Assembly: GCF_963966145.1 (NCBI RefSeq)
Contig: NC_091050.1
Coordinates: 2,294,001 to 2,358,000 of the forward strand
Direction of reading: 5' to 3'
Length of the DNA stretch: 64,000 nucleotides
DNA from: Tenebrio molitor
Taxonomy: Eukaryota; Arthropoda; Insecta; Coleoptera; Tenebrionidae
Shown: positions 11,346 through 22,389 of the stretch, one piece after another
How the letters are laid out: the number at the start of each line of letters is the position of its first letter
How positions within the stretch are numbered: position 1 is the first letter of the stretch
Notes under the pieces: generated by a model
Databases searched by the model: none
Told to the model about the DNA's origin: nothing
Seen by the model: the letters and a program-made list of their open reading frames with translations, nothing else
Translations under genes and position numbers: made by a program

Positions 11346-12177
11346 CTTAGTGTATCCAGGGGTTTTCGGTGGAAGATGGAAATCGCACGGCAACCCCCCT
11401 ACCGAGCCCACATGCTGCGATAATTCCCTTCGAGGAAGGACGACTGTTTTGTTTCTATCGCTTTCGGAGTGCACTTAACTTCTGTTTTGAGCCAGCACCG
11501 ACTTTGATCGATGCAAACTTGAAGCTCAAGTCCAAAAGCTGGCCCCGACGGCCTCGTAATTGGTGCTAAAAGTGCAAACAAACCACTGTCGGGGGTCAAA
11601 TTTGAGTTTCGAGGTGGAAACTTCACGATTTGGTTTTTTCCATTTTTCCAGGTCGCGGCGAAGTTCCTCGTCGTAAATCACGTCGGTTTTCCAGCGGCGT
11701 TCGTGACAAATTTACTTGAGCATATCACCGGTGGTGGTGCACGTCCAGTGTCGCTTTACCGCCGCTGAAACTGGAGACGGTCTCGCCGGGTGGGTTTCCA
11801 GCCCGTATGAGGGCCGATATCTCGGCGATGGCCGTCATACGATCTCCGACCCGGCGGCGGTGTCCCTTACAGACCGATGTGGATTCGATTCTGTTAATTT
11901 GCACTGGAATTACTGACCGTGATTCCGATTCCTGTGAATAACGTTCGAGTCTAATTGCGGGGTCGCCGCGGGGGCGGTCCGGGTCGGACCGTGGAACCGC
12001 AAGGAGGAGGACAGCCACGCGAGCCCTCCAAGGGTCCCAACCGACGAAGGACCGCCGTTACACTTCTTACGGCGAAAGAAGGAAAATTACCAATTTCGTC
12101 GAGGAAAAATTGCGACAGATTTAAAAAAAAAAAGTCCTAAATAAGAATACTCGTATATGTACCTGATTGAGGTTCTT
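11346..12177. other. Complex, CpG-rich block
   Basis: Local G+C is clearly higher than in the flanks, with overlapping short open frames on both strands and none recognisable. The block ends in an A-rich tract at 12121. Candidate regulatory sequence or unrecognised non-coding exon; there is no direct evidence for either. Confidence 0.3.
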
Positions 12178-12405
12178 GTCAAAGTGACCTAATTTTGAAT
12201 TAAATGCCAATAAAAAAAAAGTCTACTATGATTTTCTTTTGACCCATTTTTTCATAAAATTCAGACGTCAAACTTGAAAAATTTTTGGGTCCTTTTTCTC
12301 GAAAAATAGCAACATTTGTATAAGACATTATTGGCTCAATCGTTACCTATTGTGGAATTCTACCACTGGTTAAAATATCTGCACAAATTTCAAAGTCACC
12401 CTGTA
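12178..12405. mobile_element. Degenerate TA-type inverted-repeat element
   Basis: The right end reads CACCACTGGT-like sequence, then CAAAGTCACCCTGTA followed by TA, and is related to the right end of the element at 53917..54196 (shared CCACTGGTTAAAAT and CACCCTGTAT). The left end, near CAAAGTGACCTAATTTTGAA, is a decayed counterpart. No transposase is present. Confidence 0.45.
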
Positions 12406-13800
12406 TATCACATTGAATACTAAATTGTGTGACTTCTTCACTGTGCAGTACTTGTATCAGTCCGTGGGTAAATAAATATGAACTGGTACTATTTTCTGAA
12501 AAGTCAACACAGGTCGTTTGGCCAGATGTACCACCATAATACTAGTACTGGCCGCTTCAGTTTAGAGCAAATTGGGGTAAAAGCAGTAACAGCGTATAAT
12601 CAGTACCACTTTCAAACTTGTCTCAACATTTACCCCCGAAATTATGAAAATTAGAGGTCCCCAACTTGAGTGATTTTAAGGACCTCTCACAATCGCAGCT
12701 GTTCTACCTTGTACTTTTTTCACTTAGTGACCGTCGACACAGATAAAGTTTGATTTGTGGTACTCTATCCTCAACATATAATTTACCACAGTCCGTTCTT
12801 TGTATTTGAAATTTTATATGCATATGTAGAAAAATATTTTTTGTTCTTATTTTTTAGACACTCAATCTTGAGAAATAGTCAAATGACAAACCCGTCAATT
12901 ATTTATTTCTCTCGTCGAGATAAAAAATACGTAATGGTAACAATTGTGCTTGGGTCGACCGTTCGACATTTGACATTAGTCGCCTGTTGGTACAACACTG
13001 ACCTTGTTCTATTTCAACCAGAGACCTTGAATTTTTTGTTTTGTTGTTAAAAGAAATTTAAAAAAATCAAATCTCTCCGCATACCGGAGGTTTCCAAAAA
13101 AAAAATCCAGCAAAAAACATTAATTTAAAAACAAACTTGGGTACGTGAAATGTAAATGTGTAAATAAATATCTTCATAAATCACTATCGGCGGTGTAATT
13201 AGTGATTGAAAGTAATTATAATTGCGTTATTCGTAACTGTAATTATTTCAACAAATTAAAAGAAATGGACGTGACGCATCGACACCATTAGTTATTTGAC
13301 GTGGTTAAATGACAACTTAAATTAATTTTTAAATTAAGTAACGTAATGGGTCCACGATTTAAAAGCATTTAGAGAAAGTAATTACAATCTTCAATTAAGT
13401 TATTAATTATATTATTAATTATTTTGTTATTATTACGAGTAATATGGTTAGTAATTACGTATTTTTTATACAAACCTGTTTGGCAGAAAGATAATAATAG
13501 TTTCGTATTTGAAAAAATAAAAGTTATGTAAAGTATTAAGTTCTAATTCCAGTCCGCACTGGGCACGTGATTAAATAGAGCAAATGACGTTCTCATGCAC
13601 TCTTGATCTGACATTTATTTGATCACACGATATAAATATGCTTATATTAAATATAAAAAATTGGAATGAGTCTTTGTAAGAAACCAAAAAAAAATTGCTC
13701 GTTACATAAAATTATGTTGTCCTTTTTTTTTGGTGGATATTTAAGGTTTGGTATTTATGACTCATCTTAAGTAGAAGGCAAGGTCAATCTGTCAGAGCGA
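12406..13800. other. A+T-rich gene-free stretch
   Basis: Contains TAATTA-rich sequence at 13190-13480 and short chance frames. No recognised gene, RNA or complete mobile element. Confidence 0.4.
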
Positions 13801-14640
13801 TGCAATACGGACATAACAGCGAAAAGTGGTGCTGGAAAATAAAATTTGTAGCGGAAGAAGTGTTAAGTAAACAGCAAAAGAAACATTCCAATTCTGGCTG
13901 AAACACGATTCGGGCCAACAAAAAAAGTCCTTCTATTAATCTTCCACTTGTCTGATAAAATTCCAATTAAGTTTTTTGGCGTGCGATTGTCGAGTTTTCC
14001 GTGCATTATGTAAACCACATGGCAATAAATTGCGGTAAATATCTGCACGTAGGTCGGCATTAAAGTAATTAGGAGAAAAAGAGCAATCTATCGAACGGGC
14101 CCACCTTTTTTCGGCAAAAACCGCCGTAAACAAAGACGGAAACGCGTGAATTTCAAGGCTCTCGACGGTCCCGTCGAAATTTCCACAATCGATAAATAAA
14201 GTCATTTTTCACGCATCAAAAACGCACATTATCAAACCCCGCGTTAATGCGCCAATTCTTTCATTAGGTTTAATACACAGTGTCGAATTTGGCCAATCTG
14301 CACCACACACCATTACCCCCATCATCTCGTCAGGCTGAAAATTTAATGTCTTCCCTCCACACGCAATTGCACTGATGCTGCTGTGTTTTCCTGATTTCAT
14401 TTTAAAAATCCGACGGGGCTGGGTGATTAACCCCGAGGAGCGTCGTGGCGGAATTTAATTAGTGGCGGAGGGGGTGAATTATTAGGTGAAGAAACAAATT
14501 TATTTTTAAGGGGAGACACAAACATCACTAAAAACGTTTCACCAATTATTCCGGAAGATTTTCCGAACTCGCGAGCTCGTCTGCGGCTCGCGCTTATTTC
14601 CGCGACAGAAGCATAAGTGAAAAGCAATTTAACACCCCCA
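13801..14640. other. Complex block (candidate regulatory DNA)
   Basis: Mixed composition with CpGs and TAAT/ATTA cores. Short frames overlap on both strands, none recognisable as protein. Confidence 0.3.
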
Positions 14641-15840
14641 TGCCGGCACCAAATAGCTCACTACTTGACAGGACATCAACCATGCAATTTCGAGTAACTA
14701 AAAAAATGTCTTGCCCAATGGAATGGGCGAAAATTTTCCATTTGGACATCTTTTTTGAAAAGGTCAAATTCCAGGAGATTCTTGTTCCCATGGTGACCGT
14801 ACCAAAGGCAAGCTTCCTATTGCATGTTGATTGCAGGCATACCATTTTCGAAAAAAATACACCCTATAGCCTATAAGCAATATGCGATTTAATTTTTTTT
14901 TTCTATTTACAATAACGTACAAACTACAAAGAAGCAATATTTAACTAAGATTAATTAATTAAAATTACGTTTTAAGTGTTTTCATTGTTTTGAGCCACTT
15001 CTTGATTATGGGCTGGTGTATCCATTACACCAAATATTTCAAGAAAATGTCAAAAAAAAAGTTAATTAAATTTAATAAATGTCAGGAAACAAGAGCGATG
15101 TTAATTTTACATTTTAAATGTTTAAGTGTTGCCAACACAAAAAACTGCAGAAGTTTTCTGTTACCTCATCTTCTAACATTATAAAAATCTGTATGTATCC
15201 CTTGTCCGCTTATAAGTAAAAAATTTCTGAACATACTTTGATGGGGTGTTAGCAATACCTAAAGTATTTCTATAACTCAAATTTTAACATAAAGAAAGCC
15301 TAGTTTTTAGTAATATGATTGATTAGAGTGACAATTTAGAATGAGCGAAAAATTTTAATTTAAATAAAAATTAGATTTTACTGGAAAAACACTATTATTT
15401 ATCTTAAGATGACACAAAGGTTTTATTAACAAAAATGTTTTGTATCTCATGGACTACCACAGAGGTGCAGATTAAGACCGATTCTGTTTCGATACGTATC
15501 TATAACAGTCTACTCACAAGTTTTTTTTACTGACTTTACTGACACGTCTGTGTTTAACCAATTTATTCAAAAAAATCCCTGCTCAACATCCCTGGCGATT
15601 AAACCTAAAAGCGCATCATCGACGAGTTTAATAACTAACGTCAAGAAAAAGTGAGTTATCGCTGTCATAAACAAATTTTTATTGGAAATAAAATCTAAGT
15701 CAGCGGTCATTCGTGTTTTTTATAAAAAATAAAAGCAATTTTATATTTTTCTTAAACGTGTTTCATGATTTAGCGATATTCCTAGAAATGTCATTCCTTG
15801 TGACATAAAACTGATACCTGTCATCATTCTAAACCATCCT
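14641..15840. other. A+T-rich gene-free stretch
   Basis: Nothing recognisable is seen beyond A+T-rich sequence and short chance frames. Confidence 0.4.
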
Positions 15841-16480
15841 GAAAGGCCTAAGAACACACCGACTTAATCATTAAAATTTTTCCGTAAGAAAATGAAATCG
15901 TCAAGATAATCCCTTAAAGTTTCTCATTATCGATGCGCCAACTTAACGATGTTGAATTTAGTTTCTTTAAAATCCTTGTCTGACACCCCCTCCCAGTGAT
16001 TACCCCAAGGTCGCATCATCGCCGAATTTAATTAGTGTCGTCCGAGAGTGAGTTATTGGTGTCGTAAACAAAACGTCCGAAGAATTCACAAGGACAGGGC
16101 CACCACAGTGGGGTGGTGCAATAAATCTGGATTAGGAGACATAAATTTGACAGAACGGTGTGCAGACCAGTCCCCTGAGAGGTTATTGTCCATTTCGGAT
16201 TCTGTTTTAGCTTAGATCGTGTTAGGATGAGCTCTTATAAAACGTCATTAGGATGGACACCGTGCGTAATCATCGAGTATAAATAGCCGGCGCTGGTTTA
16301 TTTATGATTTCTTGTGAGTTCGGCCTCTTGATGGTGATTTATCGATCATTATTCTCGTCATTTTTCCAAAATGGGTCAGCCGGAGGTGAGAAATTGTTTC
16401 GAGGAAATGATTTAGTGTTACGCGGCAACTACCGAAGAATGTCTTGACGGTTTTTTCGTCGGACGGTCTAAAGTCCTTCA
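15841..16480. other. Complex block (candidate regulatory DNA)
   Basis: Repeat-poor sequence with several ATCGAT/TAATTA cores and an open CpG pattern. No coding signal is seen. Confidence 0.28.
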
Positions 16481-16904
16481 AACTTAATTAAAGAAACCAA
16501 CGAAAAAATTTTCAAGAGACATTTTTTTCCTGAAATATTGCATGTTTCGCAGCTAACTATTGAAAAATAAATTTCCTTTGTTTTTTTTCTTGTCAATAAT
16601 AGCTAAAAAAACTCATTTTGAAACAATGCTTGTATGAATACATTTTTAACTAACCAAAAACCATCCAAATTTTATTTTTCGGCGAACAGATGAAATCTGA
16701 ATGTATTAGCATAATCCAAAGTACAAACAAAAATCGATGCAGTGGTGAAAGAAGAGTAAAAAGACACCAAGGAAGTTTATAGTTGAGAAAACTTTCGTCA
16801 ACCATACTTCTGGACTGTTTAGTTATACATATTGCTAAATAATTACATATTTCTCAAAAGGTTCTACAAGACTGTTAATCATTTTGCAGATTCAACTTTT
16901 CCAT
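16481..16904. other. A+T-rich gene-free stretch
   Basis: No feature recognised; the sequence leads into the transposase scrap that follows. Confidence 0.4.
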
Positions 16905-17065
16905 TTTGCGAAACCATGAAGGAGAAACAAAAAGATAAACTTCAGAGAGAGATTTTACACTTACATAGTTTAACTTGCAAAGTACTCTATTTCAAACAAC
17001 CATCGTATTGCCCAGAGCTAGCTCCTTGTGATATTGATTGTGATTGTGTATATTCGACGAGGAAT
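16905..17065 (+). pseudogene. mariner-type transposase fragment (catalytic region)
   Basis: The plus-strand frame reads METKEK-like basic residues, then KQPSYCPELAPCDI. The latter corresponds to the HPPYSPDLAPCDY signature before the last catalytic acidic residue of mariner transposases. The expected HDNAP block upstream is missing or deleted, and the frame ends shortly after. A dead fragment about 50 codons long; no inverted repeats were found around it. Confidence 0.5.
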
Positions 17066-17370
17066 AGTGTACATCAGTTTTTTATTCTTTCAAAAACAAC
17101 TTTATTAGCGTAAAAGTGATCACAACAAATTGTAAACAATATGTTTCTTTACTTTTTATTACAATTTTTTTACACAATTTTCTCACAATTTAATTATTGT
17201 TATTTTTAGAAATGTTAAATTTCTTTTATCGATTGTAACTTATACTTGCGACTTTAATTAATTATATAAAAAAGACCTGATTTTTCTTTAGAATTAAAAA
17301 ATTCCATTACATTGGATTTACGAAATACTATCACTTTTTATAGTTCTTAGAGTATAATTCTCAGTTTTTT
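17066..17370. other. A+T-rich gene-free stretch
   Basis: Nothing recognisable. Confidence 0.4.
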
Positions 17371-17425
17371 CATCGTCCTGATGATGCCAACTTGGTTGGA
17401 TGAAACGCGTCGACACATTCGACAA
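17371..17425 (+). ncRNA. Retroelement tail hairpin with hammerhead-like boxes
   Basis: CTGATGA at 17378-17384 is followed by a perfect 5-bp hairpin (CCAAC 17387-17391, loop TTG, GTTGG 17395-17399), then GAAAC at 17402-17406 and a GTCG/CGAC pair (17409-17412 and 17420-17423). Box order resembles a hammerhead ribozyme core as found in Penelope-like retroelements, but two mismatches separate the boxes from the stem and no clear cleavage triplet is seen. It may instead be a conserved LINE/SINE 3' tail hairpin. Confidence 0.3.
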
Positions 17426-17695
17426 TTTTTTGGTGTGTGGGAACTTTTTCCAATTTTTTTGTGAAGTTTGTCACCAAGTGATCCAATTGTGTTCAGTGTC
17501 TCGAATTTTGTAATTGTAATTATTTATTTATTAAAATCAAAAAACTGTAACAAACTTCGTATTTTAAAATGGAACATCTAATATCTACTTCACAAATATG
17601 TATTAATTATTATTATGTTTTTAGGTATATTCTGTTTTTCTTCACACAATCCTCCAAAATGTAAAAAAAAATCTATGCATGTAAGTATCGCGCGT

Positions 17696-17974
17696 TCAAA
17701 TGAAATTCTGGGCTGAGTAGGCATTGGAAAATTAAACCGTTTAGAACAGTGTAAAGTTTGAATTTCCCGCCGTTTGACAACGAATGACATTTGTTTACGT
17801 TATTCTATTTTTAATGTAAAACATTGCAAAGAAAGAAAAAAAAAGAAAATTCGTTTGGCTCTAAATTTTAGGTTAGCTGTCAACATGCTCCAATTAATCT
17901 ACGCTTTAAAAAAGCACAACAATTGACGGTTTCCAACGCCATCTCAGCCTATGATTTCATTTGAACGCGCGATA
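17696..17974. mobile_element. MITE with about 45-bp terminal inverted repeats
   Basis: The left end begins TATCGCGCGTTCAAATGAAA and the right end is its inverse. Similarity continues through (G/A)GGCTGAG.(A/T)GGC.TTGGAAA, giving arms of about 45 bp with few mismatches. The interior (about 190 bp) has no transposase; the open frame on the minus strand across the left arm is incidental. Target-site duplication is not clear. Confidence 0.75.
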
Positions 17975-18350
17975 TTTTTTGTCTAATGTTCTGAAATATG
18001 TCAAATCTAGTTCGGAAAGTACAATTTATGAGTTTATGACTTTGGGAGACCATTTGGGGAGACAATCTGCAGACAAACACTTTACAATTTTCTAATTTTA
18101 CGATCTCATTTTTTACTCTTATTAGCACTGTACAAAGATAATTGCCTTGACGTTGTATAATTTCGCACAAAAAAAATCAATCAAACCGTGACAGAAATTT
18201 TATTACAAAATTATGCCTAATGTCATTACGCAAAAATCAATAATATCAACTAGGAAATGTTGAAAAAAGTAAATAAATAGGTAGATATGTATTTATCTTG
18301 GACTTGGCAAAAAAAAATGGAAAGTTCCTAATGCGCTAATCGCTTATCTG
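17975..18350. other. A+T-rich gene-free stretch
   Basis: Nothing recognisable. Confidence 0.4.
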
Positions 18351-19560
18351 TAAAGGTAGGTACGTCAAAAATGCACACTTTTGTGAGAGGTTGCACCATC
18401 GTGCTGCACTAGAGAGCCGTCATTAGAGACAAACGTACAAAAGTGTTCATGACACTTTATGAAACTTTGATAAATCGGTGTCATAAAGCGGAGTTCAACA
18501 AACTGACATTAATAATCCAGTTAAATTGCAATCGGTGTGATTCTCTTGCGATGGTCAGATGCTTCAAATCCGATCCGATCGAATTTTACTCGTCTCATCC
18601 CTCCGTAAAAATAAATGTTTTTTCGGTTCGAGACGCGTTTTTCGCGGAACCATTTCTCGATTAATGCAGAGTCGTGTGTTGGAAGTAAAAGGCCATTATC
18701 AAGGCCTTCCTGTGCGACGAGCGAGTGCATGTAAGACTGCCTAATCGCCATCACCATCGCACATTATCGCTAATGCAGCCTTCGCGTGAACAAAGTCTCT
18801 CCCGCTGCAGCCCTCGGCCCTTAACACACACCGAAAGCTATTAATTAATACGCTTACGTGCCACAGGAATTATGTTTTAAATATTTGTTCTTTTCACCTG
18901 TAAATTACACCACCGTGACAGAAAAACCCGTATTGTGATAGGGGTTTCGCTCATTTTTTACGATAAATTAGAACCGGACAGGACCCCAGGACCCCGACAC
19001 CTCGTCCTACGCTGAACCAGTTCGAAAATAATAAAATCCGAGCCGGCGGATAATTATTTTTGTAATTGCGTTGAAAAATGGTCACGTTTTGCTGTTGGAT
19101 GTTGATGAATGGAGCTGTTAACACGAAACGGAAGACATGATCTCGCCGAAAAACTATAATTAACATGTCTATTAACGGAGAGGATTTCTTTTCTGGTCTC
19201 GATGCGAATAAACTTCCAGATTTGAAATCACTTTCCCGTAACTTATTTCGGTATTGCTCCGGCCGTACTTTCTCCCTGGAGTCGCTTATGTAAAATGTCT
19301 TGGTGCTAAAACGACAAGAACTGGAGATTTATGACGGACCAGAACGGCAAGCGCTTTCACCCCAAAAATCCCAGCTTCGCAGTTCGTCGCTACTCAGGCC
19401 CGAATTCAACAAGATGACGCTACAACCAACGTACACAGAAAAATCGTCATTTTGATTCATTTGTATTAGGCAAAAATATTTTGGAGTTTTTGGAAAAAAT
19501 ATTGCAACTGGGTGTCAATACATTTTAAGCTTCTAAAATCGAAAAAAAAAGAATTTTTTT
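18351..19560. other. Complex block (candidate regulatory DNA)
   Basis: Repeat-poor sequence about 3 kb downstream of SoxN in its transcriptional sense, with a small AAGGCC/GGCCTT hairpin near 18688-18707 and TTAATTAAT near 18840. Short frames on both strands are not recognisable. Confidence 0.3.
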
Positions 19561-19996
19561 AAGGCACCCTTAATGAAAACGGTAGTTTTACGTATTACTC
19601 ACAAGCGGACGAAAAGTAACTCTTTTTCGGACCGCGGCGCCATTTGTTGGTAAGTAACAACGAAACCGACAAAACCGATAGGTAATTGTCCTGTCACCAT
19701 AAATTATGTACCTACATAAGCAATTGTATCGCAAATAGTAAATTTCTCGTTTTGTTGTGAAGCTGGTAAAAAATACTATAAAGAAAATTGTAAATTGATT
19801 TGAAAAAGGTAGATGCAATATAAATTTGTAATTTTTTCAATGATATCTTTTGCTTTGTAGTTCCGCAGGTCGCCTAAAAATTTAATGTGCTCCTCTGCCA
19901 AAAAGTGCCTTTTGTCTTCGCCTGTTTTCAAGCCTCGGCTACGCCTCGGCCAGAAAACTCAGACTTGAACGAAAATGATGCACTTTTTGGCCTTGA
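19561..19996 (+). repeat. Interspersed repeat C, copy 1, ending in a fold-back
   Basis: Matches 42851..43373 in the same orientation; shared words include AAGTAACTCTTTTTCGGAC, GTAAATTTCTCGTTTTG and AAATTTGTAATTTTTTCAAT. The last part (19898..19990) folds back on itself: CCAAAAAGTGC faces GCACTTTTTGG around a CAAGCCTCGGCTACGCCTCGG centre. No coding capacity. Confidence 0.85.
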
Positions 19997-21321
19997 TACA
20001 CAAATAACTATTTTTTCAGCCAGAACGGTATTTGTTCTAATAAAAAGCATTGCTCTTGTCATTTTTAAATCAATAACAAATTAATTTTAAAATCTTCATT
20101 TATCCTTGCCAGGGTCGCATCAAACTGTCATTCTGTTAACGTTCTCGTTTTAATTTATTTGTCGAGGAAAATTTTCCCCTAATTTCACAATTCCAGTCAC
20201 GTCGTTGGAACTGAAATGAACCTAAAAATTGGCCAGATTATTGATCAGATTTAAATCCAATTGAAGGTGTGTGGGATCGTTCAAATTAAATAATTCAATG
20301 ACATCGATTCCTTTTAGAAAACTGGAACTACTCGAGAAATTTGACATTCTGCCTCCAATTGTGTTCCTTGTTGTGCATTCTTTCGTCAATCATTTTAATA
20401 AACTTGAAATCATTCATTCTTCTGCTTGTTTCGACAAGAGCGATTGATTCCACAAATATTTTATTCATCAGATGTATAAATTAAATTGAATTATTTACAA
20501 AACGTAAATTGGCATGTTGTCCGCTCGTTATTTACCACAAAATTACTTGGTCCACACTCATAAAATAATTCAAAATTAGAACAAACATATTTATTTTCAA
20601 TCGCTACAATTTAATTAAATTAATTAAGTTGTCAACACTAACGACTGTTTTTTAATTTTGATAAAAACTTTATGAGCACCAATCATAAATTAGCTTTTTA
20701 TGACATCATAGTTCGTTACCAGCTTAATTTTTTGCCCACAAATCCGCCAATTTATACTTCAACTTTCATAATTTATTGGTCGACTTTTTGTTTAAACAAA
20801 GTGCAATTGTTTTTCTGGTTGCGTTGATGTCTTAATTGGAAGACGTAAAAAAAAATGAAACGAATTTTTCTGAGCTGAGCTGCGGACACCCGGAAAAACA
20901 ATCAAAGAAAAACAAAGAGATTTGTGCAGTCGATGTTTGCCAAAGTGCTCTCTTCGGCCGAGTGGCAAATCTATTACTTTGTTTGATTTATAAATATCTA
21001 GAGTAAATATTGTCCCAAAGGAAAAGAAACTACGGGAGGCGCTCGCTTATCGCAAAGACTCAATTTGATGTTTCGAACGAGCAACTGTTGCTTATTTTCT
21101 TTGCAAATTGAATAATAAAAAATGCAGTCTTAAGTACACAAATGTGATTTAATCGTTTTTCTTATATCTATTGTTTTTAACAAGTTTAAACTAATAATAA
21201 CAATTGATACTAAAGGTAATAAGTTTTATAAAATATTTTTATCACAGGTGAGACATTTGATGTAATTTTCGCACAACAAAAATGTCGAGCATAGATGTTG
21301 CGAGGTTGTTGCAGTGTTAAA
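19997..21321. other. A+T-rich gene-free stretch downstream of SoxN
   Basis: TTAATTAA-rich sequence with no gene or complete repeat recognised. It lies beyond the candidate SoxN poly(A) signal. Confidence 0.4.
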
Positions 21322-21327
21322 TTTATT
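21322..21327 (-). terminator. Candidate SoxN polyadenylation signal
   Basis: TTTATT on the plus strand reads AATAAA on the SoxN strand, about 1.06 kb after the stop codon. It is the first exact AATAAA I found downstream. Other variants could be used instead. Confidence 0.3.
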
Positions 21328-22389
21328 ATCAAGTGGGACGGGTCGTGATCACGATTATTGGGAATAATTCGGTGATTATACAACCGTCGCAAACACAAAG
21401 TACTCAACGTTACCTACCTTCACCCAACCAACCCACCAACAGGTGATTTGCGAATTTTTTATGAAATCGACCACCGTCAAATAAAACACTCGTGTAACTT
21501 GTCAATCTCATATATTCACATTTTTCGTTCCATTGACTAATAATTGTAAACACACTGTACATTCAAAAAAAAAACTTAAAATTAATATGTACAAAGCTGT
21601 GATATTTTTCATGTCCATATCTTTGTCAGCCCAACATCACAATATAATTAAAAAATACTCGTGTGTAACACAGAAGAGAGATTTGTTGTTTGGAGTTGTC
21701 ACGCACCGGAAGAACGAACAAACAAATCGGCAACAAACGAGAAGAAGAATGGTGAATGTGTAAATTTTGTCGATCGAAAAAAAAATCTATCTACAATGGA
21801 AGAGACACCGGTATCGTTCATCGTACGTAAAAAATAAAATCTAACCAACTGGGCCTATTTACAGAATTTTTGGTAGTCAACCTTGTCGTCTTTCGAGTGG
21901 GACCGTCGAGATCGAGTAGCGTCGTCGCATCCGGATCAAACGAAAATGCAAATGATGCGGTGACGATACAGAGGTTGATGTCGCGGCCCGGCGAAAGACG
22001 ATCGCTATGATAATAATTAATAGAAAACCGCGGTTTGAAATGACTATGTACACGGATACAGCGAACTAAAAAAATAAACCAGAGATAAATGGACCGGCGA
22101 CGGTTTCATTTTGCGCTTGTGGGTCCAGAGGGATGATTAGCGTGTCGGTGGTGAGTCGGGGGGTTAGCGCGCGACACACGAAAGTTTGTACTAACGAGTG
22201 GTGAGATCTCCACAAGACACTTACTTGCCAGCAAAATGAAATGGTCGCGCTCGCTCCTCTTACAAATATAACAATCGAATACTGGTGGTTTAAGGAACCA
22301 AGAGTCAGAGGATGATGATAACATAACATGTATGTACACAGAGTTCACAGGGGCGGCACGTCCAGGTCCGGGGCCGCGAACAGGGGCTC
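21328..22389 (-). other. Inferred SoxN 3' untranslated region
   Basis: Extends from the SoxN stop to the candidate AATAAA. The G+C content drops sharply after the stop. It contains four Pumilio-type motifs (listed separately) and no inverted-repeat element, unlike much of the window. The extent depends on the poly(A) signal being correct. Confidence 0.35.
21586..22338 (-). promoter_or_regulatory. Cluster of four Pumilio-type sites in SoxN 3' UTR
   Basis: On the SoxN strand, TGTACATA occurs at 22331-22338, 22045-22052 and 21586-21593, and TGTAAATA at 21856-21863. All match the Pumilio recognition core UGUANAUA, and all have the sense orientation of the SoxN transcript. Pumilio family proteins repress or localise mRNAs with such sites, notably in germline and neural cells. 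Function here is inferred from motif density only. Confidence 0.45.
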
